Origin: Pseudomonadota bacterium
Lineage (GTDB): Bacteria; Pseudomonadota; Alphaproteobacteria; Micavibrionales; UBA1664
Assembly: GCA_009926935.1 (NCBI GenBank)
Contig: RFNZ01000002.1
Span: 25,473 to 89,472, forward strand
DNA length: 64,000 bases
Direction of reading: 5' to 3'
A program made the position numbers and the translations under genes. Of this stretch, positions 46,000 through 53,443 are shown piece after piece (the stretch's first letter is position 1; each line of letters opens with the position of its first letter). Below the pieces are notes generated by a model. It was not told where the DNA came from. It saw nothing but the letters and a program-made list of their open reading frames with translations, and did no database searches.

Positions 46000-46009
46000 G
46001 CACACTACC

Positions 46010-47005
46010 ATGCAAAATGTTTTGCCAAATCCTCCCTTGCAGGTCCGTTACAAAACCCTGCTCTGGATACTCGCAGCCGCGCCCATAATCGGCCTGATAG
46101 CACTCACAGACCAGTTGTTTCTGGCGGGCGCGGTAAAGCACACGATGGATATCCCGATCGAGGATATTTTGGCGATCACCGCGATTTTGACATTCCCTCA
46201 TATCATCGCCTCGTTCATCGGCTTCGCAGATCCTGAATACGCAAGCTTCTATAAAAAGCCGCTCCTAAAAGGCATCGTCATATCCCTCGGCATCGCAATC
46301 GGCTGCAAGCTCTTTCTGGATGGGCCTTTTATCCTTTTTATCGTGGCCTTTTATTCAATTTACCACAACATCATGCAGCAGTTCGGCATAAGCGCGATGA
46401 TGCTCGGGCGCAAACAAACCCTAAGCTACGCACTCATGAAATGGGCGCTGGTTATACCCTCGGGGCTTGCCTTTGCTTTTGTCATGCTCTCCTTCGTTCC
46501 CGAGGTTGTCGAGCTCCGTGAACAATTCATAAGTATCGACGCCTTTTTTCTGGTAGCGGCAACATTGCTGGCGATACGCTACTACCTCCAGATCAGGAAG
46601 GAGGCCGACCTGCCAAAAATCGGCGTCCAGTACTTCATTGGCAATATCGTCTGCATGTACATAAGCTATTTCCTCATTGCGGGCGGCTACGGCCTGATGG
46701 CAATCATTCTCTCGCGCGTGATCCATGACTGTACCGCATACTGGATCTACATGGTTCACGATCAAAACCGCAACGGCACCAAAAACCACAATTATCTATA
46801 TGCGCTACCTACAAAACTCGGCATCAAGCCATTCTGGCTGGTTGTGCCGATCGCAGCCGTCATAAGCACTCTGATGTTGGGTATATACGACCATGTAGAT
46901 ACGATGGCCGTCATCATATCCGCCTTCAACATCATGCATTACTACATTGAAGGCCATACTTGGAAACGCGGCACCCTGCACCGCCAGCACGTACCCTTCG
47001 TCTGA
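46010..47005 (+). CDS. Polytopic membrane protein, paralog 3 of 4
   Basis: 331 residues from ATG 46010; a longer in-frame start inside paralog 2 is unlikely. Family motifs: TFPHIIASFIGFADPEY (DREY has become DPEY), IYHNIMQQFGISAMML, IHDCTAYWIYMVHDQNRN (Glu to Gln) and NIMHYYIEGHTWKRGTLHRQ. It resembles paralog 4 more than 1 or 2, so the array is two diverged pairs. The N-terminal leader is shorter. The ribosome-binding site is poor, consistent with coupling to the stop ten bases upstream. Confidence 0.84.
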   Translation: MQNVLPNPPLQVRYKTLLWILAAAPIIGLIALTDQLFLAGAVKHTMDIPIEDILAITAILTFPHIIASFIGFADPEYASFYKKPLLKGIVISLGIAIGCKLFLDGPFILFIVAFYSIYHNIMQQFGISAMMLGRKQTLSYALMKWALVIPSGLAFAFVMLSFVPEVVELREQFISIDAFFLVAATLLAIRYYLQIRKEADLPKIGVQYFIGNIVCMYISYFLIAGGYGLMAIILSRVIHDCTAYWIYMVHDQNRNGTKNHNYLYALPTKLGIKPFWLVVPIAAVISTLMLGIYDHVDTMAVIISAFNIMHYYIEGHTWKRGTLHRQHVPFV

Positions 47006-48018
47006 TGACTGAAAAACTCACCTCGTCCGGCGCTCTCTCAGACCTACCTTTGCAGGTCGAGTACACAACACTGCTCAAGTTTATGGGCTTTGCGCCTCTA
47101 TCGCTCTGCCTTGTGGCACTGGACCAGCTTTTTCTGGATGGCGCCTTCAGGCACGCGATGCATCTTGATGCGGAAACCATGATCAACCTCATGGCCATCC
47201 TTACCTTTCCGCACATCATAGCATCGCTAGTGAGCTTTATTGACCCCGAATACGCGCGCTATTACAAACAGCCTCTTCTCAAGGGTTTGGGTGTTTCCCT
47301 AGCCATACCACTCATCAGCATAACCCTTATGGGCGTTGGTGGCGTAATGATGGCTGTCGCTTTTTATTCCCTGTACCACAACATAATGCAGCAGTTCGGC
47401 ATCGCTTCCATGATGATGGCAAAAAAGCCCGATACGACATACAACACAATGAAATGGCTTCTGGTCCTGCCAAGCTGCCTTGGCTATGCCGCGATTGCGT
47501 TTCCGTTTTTTCCCGGTATGGCCGAGCACCGCGAACTCTATATGGATCTCGTAGGCGGCATGTTGGGCGTAGCCTGCATTCTGGCGCTTCGTTACTATAT
47601 TAAAATTCACAATGACCCGTCGATACCCACAATCGGCAAACAGTATTTTGCCTCCAATGCTGTATGGATGCTGGTGAGCTACGTCCTGATAATCACCGGC
47701 TACGATAATTTTGCGGTACTTGTCTCACGCGTGGTGCACGACTTCACGGCATACTGGATCTACATGGTACACGACCAAAACCGTAATACACCGGTTCTTC
47801 GCAACCCGTTCTACAAATTGCCGACTATGCTTGGTCTCAAACCAAGGCAAGTGCTGCTGCCATTCTCGATTGCCATCAGTGCCGGTTTGCTCATGCTTGA
47901 GGGCACAGGCTATATAATGGCCATCATCATAGCTGCCTTTAACGTGATGCATTACTACATTGAAGGCCACACCTGGAAACGCGGCACTCTTCACCGCCGC
48001 TACGTTCCCTTTACCTAG
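47005..48018 (+). CDS. Polytopic membrane protein, paralog 4 of 4
   Basis: 337 residues from ATG 47005, which shares its first base with the stop of paralog 3 (TGATG). Conserved motifs: TFPHIIASLVSFIDPEY, LYHNIMQQFGIASMMM, VHDFTAYWIYMVHDQNRN and NVMHYYIEGHTWKRGTLHRR, ending VPFT. About nine spans. It ends three bases from the stop of the convergent RTX protein gene, with no room for a terminator. Retention of every conserved polar residue in four copies argues for selection on four related activities or a hetero-oligomer. Confidence 0.84.
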   Translation: MTEKLTSSGALSDLPLQVEYTTLLKFMGFAPLSLCLVALDQLFLDGAFRHAMHLDAETMINLMAILTFPHIIASLVSFIDPEYARYYKQPLLKGLGVSLAIPLISITLMGVGGVMMAVAFYSLYHNIMQQFGIASMMMAKKPDTTYNTMKWLLVLPSCLGYAAIAFPFFPGMAEHRELYMDLVGGMLGVACILALRYYIKIHNDPSIPTIGKQYFASNAVWMLVSYVLIITGYDNFAVLVSRVVHDFTAYWIYMVHDQNRNTPVLRNPFYKLPTMLGLKPRQVLLPFSIAISAGLLMLEGTGYIMAIIIAAFNVMHYYIEGHTWKRGTLHRRYVPFT

Positions 48019-48021
48019 ACG

Positions 48022-50724
48022 CTATACCTCAAGCTGCCCCAAGCTGATGACATCCTGAAGCGTAAAGCTCGTAGATGCTGCAATTTTGGCTACCAGTATG
48101 CTTTCATGGGCGTTTTCGGCTCCATCGGCATCCACAGACAAAAGCAGGTCAAAACCGCTACGTTGCAAACTCACGTAGTCACGAATAGCCGCCTGACCAA
48201 CACTATCCGGCTCCAAAAGGGCGGAGATATCAAGCCTGTCACCTTGCGATAGGTTAAAGTCCAGAAGCGTATCGACACCTATAAAACTATCAAAAACAAA
48301 CGTATCCCGGCCCGCCCCGCCAAGCACGTAGTCATTGCCGGCTCCACCGCTCAGTATGTCATCTCCCACGCCACCCGAGATATAGTCATTACCTCCAAGG
48401 CCCAAAAGAGCATTGGCAAAAGCATCGCCAAAAAGTGCATCCGCACCCGCACCACCTGTAACGTTCTCAATCCCATTATACGTATCGCCCTGTGCGTAAC
48501 CCCGCGCACCAACCCCGCTTGCAAGATTGATGTTCACGCGTCCATCACTCTCGCTATAGCTGACGGTATCGGTGCCCGCGCCCCCTTCAAAAGCCTCGGC
48601 CACAAGCCCAGCAAGGAAAAAGTCGTTATTACTGACGTCATCGAACATGATCTTCGTAAGGTCAATCGCAGTACCGTCTTCGAGCACCAAGGTCTTTACA
48701 CTGCTATTTTCAAAATCGCTGATGGTAATGGTATGATTGGTATCTTCACCCGTAATGATAACAAAATCGCCATCGGTTTTTTTATAGCTGAGCTGGCTTT
48801 GTACAACTTCAAAAAGCCTGATGGAGTCGTTGGCTCCTGTCGTATCCTCAATAACATCATGCCCGCCAGCCGCGCGGATAAAATAAATATCATCGCCTCC
48901 ATGCCCTCGCATAACATCACTCGCACGCGTACCGATCAGAATATCGGCATTCCCCGTGCCTGATATGCCCGCTCCATCAACAGCCGTGTCTTGGTATCTC
49001 ATATCTTTCAAAAACGCGTGATCAACAGGGCCAAACGCGCTCAACACGTTCGATCCGCCGATATCAGCCGCTATGTATTGTCCAATCCGGTCGCCGACAA
49101 TTTCTCGGTCATCATAGTTGATATGCCAGTTATCGGTTGGGTATTTGATAGGGTCGGCATCATAAAGCATACGGAGGTCCGTATAATTGACGGCAAGATG
49201 AACATCGTCTCTCTCAAGCGCCATTTCAGCCTGCGCCGCCTGCAAAAGCGTAACACCTTTCAATGCTGATTGGATCAGGTTCTCCTGAATACCGTCGTTC
49301 CGCGCGGCCTCAGCCTGATATCGGCCCGTCTGCATCACATAAAATTCGATATCGTCTCCAAGGCGGTCCTTGATGTAATCGAAAATGGCGAGCGTCGCAT
49401 TTTTGTAGCGTAACAGCGCGGCCTCAGGGTTAAGCGAGGCACCAATCATATACGCCTCGGATTCACCCTGCCCCCAAATAAAAGCAGGTTTAATGACACC
49501 CTTTTGCCTGAGGTCCGCCATTTGCAGGGCCAGCATATCAACGGCTCTTATCAAAAGCTCTCCTGCTTTATTTTCATCCGGGTACCACCACACGCGGGAA
49601 GCCTGATAGGTTTTGTTGGCATTCCCGTCAACGGTTGTGCCCCCAACGGCAAGCTCCAGAAGTTTTTTGCTTTCCGTGTCACGAGCTGTCAGGACGACGT
49701 CGGTAAAATCAGTACGCTGCAAAAGCTGGCCTTTGATCCGCGTGATGCCTGACTCGCCGTCTGCACCTGCCGTCCCGAGCCCTCGGGCGTTCGATTGTCC
49801 AAGGATAGGCACATAAAGGATGGGCTTCTGGATAGCATTAACCTGAGTTGTAACATCAAGGTCTGTATCCTTAATGCCTGCAAGGGTAACAAGCAGGGTA
49901 TCCGCATGAAGTATACGCAAGTCTACGTCAGCATTATCAAGCCGCAATGCGCCATCTTCAAAAGGGTTGGTTCCCTTATACCCTATATTTTTTAGATAGC
50001 CCGCAAAATCGAGTACGTCATTCTTGCCAAAACCATAAACGGTATCGTGTCCTGCACCATCTACAACAACGCGCGCAGCACCCATGCCCAGATAAACCGT
50101 ATCATCGCCATTTCCGGTAAAGATGACGGAGGCCGCGTTTTCAACACGTATCGTATCATCGCCGTTACCGGCAACGATCTTGTAACGCTGACTGCCCGTA
50201 ACGGAAATCTCGTCACTGTGGTCAGTGCCTATGATGGCATTAGCCCCAAAAATAACGTCCGCACTTCCATTGCCATCATCAGCCGCATACCCAAACCCAT
50301 CCCGAAACTGAAGTTTAACGCCTGAAGGCGCGCCCGAGTAACTGACAGCATCAAAAACCGTTCGCGTATCGGTAAGCGATGACAGCGAGATAAAATCAAA
50401 ACCCGCCCCGCCCCTAACTAGGTCCGATCCTCTGTCACCAAACAGCACATCATCGCCCTCAAGGCCGGATATATAATCACCGCCAGCACCCCCAGCCACA
50501 AAATCAGCACGCGTGGTCAGGCGTAAAATAAGGTCAGGCGCATCGCTGGCGCTAAAACCCATACCGTTCGTAGCTACAACATGATTTCTGTAGGAAGCGC
50601 CGTTATCTGAAATACCCGTACGCAGAAGCTCGGCCAAAGCATCCGCAGTAAAGCCCATTTGGGCAGAGTTTAAAAAACCATAATGGCTGGCAATAGCCTG
50701 CCACCACTGCGGGGCCTGCGGCAT
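48022..50724 (-). CDS. RTX-repeat protein with embedded SGNH/SASA-type esterase domain
   Basis: 900 residues. Short N-terminal helical region, then a block of Gly-Asp calcium repeats (about 75-240, GGAGGDYISGLEGDDVLFGD type). An esterase-like domain follows at about 300-560: VPILGQSNARGLG (nucleophile Ser311), IWGQGESEA (block III, 418-422) and DNWHINYDD (Asp531, His534), the pattern of sialate O-acetylesterase/CE6-like SGNH hydrolases. More RTX repeats follow (about 570-830), then a C-terminal VLDF-like segment typical of type I secretion substrates. No signal peptide. I chose ATG 50724 because GGAGAGTGAA precedes it. Likely secreted, acting on acetylated glycans. No secretion genes lie nearby. 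Confidence 0.85.
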   Translation of the reverse strand: MPQAPQWWQAIASHYGFLNSAQMGFTADALAELLRTGISDNGASYRNHVVATNGMGFSASDAPDLILRLTTRADFVAGGAGGDYISGLEGDDVLFGDRGSDLVRGGAGFDFISLSSLTDTRTVFDAVSYSGAPSGVKLQFRDGFGYAADDGNGSADVIFGANAIIGTDHSDEISVTGSQRYKIVAGNGDDTIRVENAASVIFTGNGDDTVYLGMGAARVVVDGAGHDTVYGFGKNDVLDFAGYLKNIGYKGTNPFEDGALRLDNADVDLRILHADTLLVTLAGIKDTDLDVTTQVNAIQKPILYVPILGQSNARGLGTAGADGESGITRIKGQLLQRTDFTDVVLTARDTESKKLLELAVGGTTVDGNANKTYQASRVWWYPDENKAGELLIRAVDMLALQMADLRQKGVIKPAFIWGQGESEAYMIGASLNPEAALLRYKNATLAIFDYIKDRLGDDIEFYVMQTGRYQAEAARNDGIQENLIQSALKGVTLLQAAQAEMALERDDVHLAVNYTDLRMLYDADPIKYPTDNWHINYDDREIVGDRIGQYIAADIGGSNVLSAFGPVDHAFLKDMRYQDTAVDGAGISGTGNADILIGTRASDVMRGHGGDDIYFIRAAGGHDVIEDTTGANDSIRLFEVVQSQLSYKKTDGDFVIITGEDTNHTITISDFENSSVKTLVLEDGTAIDLTKIMFDDVSNNDFFLAGLVAEAFEGGAGTDTVSYSESDGRVNINLASGVGARGYAQGDTYNGIENVTGGAGADALFGDAFANALLGLGGNDYISGGVGDDILSGGAGNDYVLGGAGRDTFVFDSFIGVDTLLDFNLSQGDRLDISALLEPDSVGQAAIRDYVSLQRSGFDLLLSVDADGAENAHESILVAKIAASTSFTLQDVISLGQLEV

Positions 50725-50800
50725 TTCACTCTCCATAATTCCGAGCAACTCACTCTAGAACTAAAAAAACGTGGGGGATAGGGCGTAAAAAGTTAAAATG

Positions 50801-51175
50801 CTAGCGGTGCAGGTCCATTGCGCGCTTAAGCGCCCTCAGCACATCAAAGAAAACGACTTCCTTCTTGGTCGAGAAAGCCTTGACCTCGGCATTCTGCGTC
50901 GTGATGTACAGCACAAAACTGTCCTTTGACATGAAATACTGCATGACAAACAGCGATCCAATCCCGCTAATCGCATAATCGCTGTACGGGAAAAATATAT
51001 GCACGTTGGCAACAATCCCAAGCACAGCCCCAAGTATAAGGGGGATTAGCGACTTACCGCGGCGCTCATCCCGCAAGTGTCGGATATTGGCTACAACAAA
51101 GCTTTCACCGCTGTTGTTCGTGAACACGTTTTTGGTAACTCTTATTTTACCGTGCTCGTAAAACAAATCGCCCAT
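50801..51175 (-). CDS. Small membrane protein, DUF6232-like, 124 aa
   Basis: The opening VFYEHGKIRVTKN-type segment (here DLFYEHGKIRVTKNVFTNNSGESFVVANIRHLRDER) resembles DUF6232 proteins, as I recall that family. Two hydrophobic spans (about residues 42-58 and 67-80) and a tail with VLYITTQNAEVKAFSTKKEVVFFDVLRALKRAM. Function unknown. It starts two bases after the proS stop region on the same strand and probably shares its transcript. Confidence 0.65.
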   Translation of the reverse strand: MGDLFYEHGKIRVTKNVFTNNSGESFVVANIRHLRDERRGKSLIPLILGAVLGIVANVHIFFPYSDYAISGIGSLFVMQYFMSKDSFVLYITTQNAEVKAFSTKKEVVFFDVLRALKRAMDLHR

Positions 51176-51177
51176 CG

Positions 51178-52665
51178 CTAGTAAGCCCTGCCGACAATCA
51201 CTTTCCGGCCCGCATCGGCAAACGGGATACAGCGCGTGGTGACCGAGAATTCTTTTTTGATCGCCTCAAATTCAGGGTTGTTCTGAATGGCGGCAAGGTC
51301 AATCCGCACAAAGCCTGATTTACCTGCATCGGCAAAAAAGGCGCGTAGCTCAGCCAAGTCTTTAACATCAAACAAGTTGGCCTCGGTAAACTTGGTCGCG
51401 CGCGCCAGCATATCGTTGTGCATGTCATCTATCAGCTTAGGCAGGCCCGCAATAAATGCATCCACGCTCTCGGTTTTCTTGGAATCCTTGCCAATGTCGC
51501 GGCGAACATGGGTTAACTGCCCTGCTGCCACTTCACGCGCACCAAGCTCAACCCTGATAGGCACACCTTTTTTAATCGCATCCCACATTTTGGTGGGCGT
51601 GCGTTCGTCGCGGGCGTCAAGATGCGCCCTGAAACCGGCCGCTTTCAATTTTTTCTGGAGATCATCAGCCGCCTTCATAACCGCATCATCCCCCTCGCCT
51701 TTCAGGACAGGGATAATAACAACCTGCTGCGGGGCAATGCGTGGCGGCATAATCATTCCGTCATCATCGCCATGCACCATGATAAGCGCACCAATAACGC
51801 GCGAGCTAAACGCCCACGATGTCGTATGCGCGTAGGCTTCTTTGCCTTCTTTGTCCTGATATTTAATATTGCAGCTCTTGGCAAAATTCTGGCCAAGATT
51901 GTGGGTCGTGGCTGCCTGCAACGCCTTCCCGTCCTGCATCAGGGTTTCAATGCAGTAGGTTTCATCAGCACCGGGGAAACGTTCATCAGGCGTCTTCACA
52001 CCTTTGATACCGGGCATCGCGAGGTACTCGGTAAAAAACTTGTCGTACATATCAAGGATGGTCAGGCAGTCAGTCTTGGCGCCTTCGTGGTCCGCAAAAG
52101 CGCAGTGCCCTTCATGCCAGAAAAACTCGGCTGTGCGCAAAAACAGGCGCGTGCGCATCTCCCATCTAAAAACGCTGCACCACTGGTTTAGCTTCATCGG
52201 CAGGTCGCGGTAAGACTGCACCCAGCGCGACATGGAGTCGCCGATAATCGTCTCCGAAGTAGGTCTCACCACATAAGGCTCTTCAAGCTGTGCGGATGGT
52301 GCAGGGCGAAGGCCCGGCCCGTCGGGGTTCGCTTCAAGACGGTGATGGGTAACAACCGCGCATTCCTTGGCAAAACCTTCAACGTGCTCGGCTTCCTTGG
52401 CCAAAAAGCTGACAGGGATCAAAAGCGGGAACGCGCAGTTCTGGATGCCGTAATCCTTCAGCCACACATCAAACACGCGCTGCATGTTCTCCCACAGGGC
52501 AAAGCCATAGGGCTTGATGGTCATGCAGCCGCGCACGGGGGCGTTTTCAGCCAAATCAGCCGCTTTGATAACCGCCTGATACCACTGCGGAAAATCTTCA
52601 GCACGCGTTGGCGTAATGGCCGTCTGGGGCTTTTTATCGTTTTTCTGTTGTGCTGCTGCGGTCAT
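51178..52665 (-). CDS. proS: Prolyl-tRNA synthetase, archaeal/eukaryotic type (type 3)
   Basis: Class II synthetase charging tRNA-Pro. 495 residues with the type 3 layout: AENAPVRGCMTIKPYGFALWENMQ, VVRPTSETIIGDSMSRWVQSYRDLP (motif 2 region), WEMRTRLFLRTAEFFWHEGHCAF, VMVHGDDDG-type HGDDDGMIMPPRIAPQQVVIIP (motif 3), anticodon domain, and a C-terminal CIPF...GRAY ending in the Tyr typical of this form. No bacterial insertion (editing) domain. Most alphaproteobacteria have a short bacterial form, so this copy was probably acquired. The start overlaps the end of the gene at 52634. Confidence 0.93.
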   Translation of the reverse strand: MTAAAQQKNDKKPQTAITPTRAEDFPQWYQAVIKAADLAENAPVRGCMTIKPYGFALWENMQRVFDVWLKDYGIQNCAFPLLIPVSFLAKEAEHVEGFAKECAVVTHHRLEANPDGPGLRPAPSAQLEEPYVVRPTSETIIGDSMSRWVQSYRDLPMKLNQWCSVFRWEMRTRLFLRTAEFFWHEGHCAFADHEGAKTDCLTILDMYDKFFTEYLAMPGIKGVKTPDERFPGADETYCIETLMQDGKALQAATTHNLGQNFAKSCNIKYQDKEGKEAYAHTTSWAFSSRVIGALIMVHGDDDGMIMPPRIAPQQVVIIPVLKGEGDDAVMKAADDLQKKLKAAGFRAHLDARDERTPTKMWDAIKKGVPIRVELGAREVAAGQLTHVRRDIGKDSKKTESVDAFIAGLPKLIDDMHNDMLARATKFTEANLFDVKDLAELRAFFADAGKSGFVRIDLAAIQNNPEFEAIKKEFSVTTRCIPFADAGRKVIVGRAY

Positions 52666-53176
52666 TGTCTTGCTCTTTCATTTTCTTCAAGTGGTCGCGG
52701 CAATAGCCTTCAACCGTATTCGTTATGTCTTTTCCGTTATAAAGCAGCTTGCCGCCCTTGAAAACCGTCAGTGTGCCAATCTGGCTTTTGCCCTCAACGG
52801 CAGGGTTTGTAACACCAAGCGCCGCCATCACATCAATGGCAATAGGTACCTGTACCTCTTCAGGGATCTGGAATGCAGACTCACCCTCAATATCTGCACC
52901 TGCAACAGGGTTGCCGTAGGCATCAACACCGGGCTCATAGGCAGCGCCCTTCACTTTCGACCCCATGATATCCGCAGTCTGGCAGATAAGCGCCGCCTGC
53001 TGCTCGGGCGTAATGGGCTCGGCATCAGCCTCGGCTTGATCAAGGTTCTTCTTGGGGTCCTTTTTGTTATCCTCTTTTCCAAGCGGTGCCAAAGCCTCGG
53101 TATCAACCTTGGCGGGCTCGCGGGCCTCAGCAGCCAGAGAGGCAAAACAAAAAACAAGTGTCAGAAACAGGCGCAT
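52634..53176 (-). CDS. Hypothetical secreted protein, 180 aa
   Basis: Signal peptide MRLFLTLVFCFASLAAEARE with an Ala-x-Ala site. The mature part starts with a charged low-complexity stretch (KEDNKKDPKKNLDQAEADAEP) and continues with one Cys pair (LICQTADIM and GYCRDHL) and a beta-rich region (IGTLTVFKGGKLLYNGKDITNTVEGY). Unrecognised. Its last 32 bases overlap the proS start, so it is likely translated from the same message; the overlap is larger than usual and suggests one start is miscalled or the pair is coupled. Confidence 0.62.
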   Translation of the reverse strand: MRLFLTLVFCFASLAAEAREPAKVDTEALAPLGKEDNKKDPKKNLDQAEADAEPITPEQQAALICQTADIMGSKVKGAAYEPGVDAYGNPVAGADIEGESAFQIPEEVQVPIAIDVMAALGVTNPAVEGKSQIGTLTVFKGGKLLYNGKDITNTVEGYCRDHLKKMKEQDNDRSSTTEKR

Positions 53177-53185
53177 GAAACGCTC

Positions 53186-53437
53186 CTAATATTGTACCGC
53201 ATCACCCATGGCGCGGAAATCCACGACCTTATACTCGATCATAACCCAGATGATGGCCCAAATAATGGCAGAAACAAGGGATGTTGCCAAAAGTTTTGCC
53301 TTAAGATGGGGGTTCACAGGCGCACCAACCACACCGGGCTCAGGCACATCAGGCTGCTTAACGCCCCAAGGTAGCACGGCAAACAACACGGTCCACCACA
53401 CGCACAGATAAACAAAAATACCTGAAACAATACCCAT
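53186..53437 (-). CDS. DUF1467-family membrane protein
   Basis: 83 residues with two spans (about 3-22 and 50-68) around a conserved PWGVKQPDVPEPGVVGAPVNPHLKAK loop, the hallmark of DUF1467. This family is found mainly in alphaproteobacteria, often beside rnj and proS as here. Function unknown. It lies six bases from the rnj stop, on the same strand. Confidence 0.85.
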   Translation of the reverse strand: MGIVSGIFVYLCVWWTVLFAVLPWGVKQPDVPEPGVVGAPVNPHLKAKLLATSLVSAIIWAIIWVMIEYKVVDFRAMGDAVQY

Positions 53438-53443
53438 ACAAAC

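Noticed and set aside
48022..50724. Regularly repeated sequences that could be mistaken for a CRISPR array
   Set aside because: The repeats are nine-residue Gly-Asp protein repeats of the RTX type inside one open frame, with no conserved DNA spacer structure.
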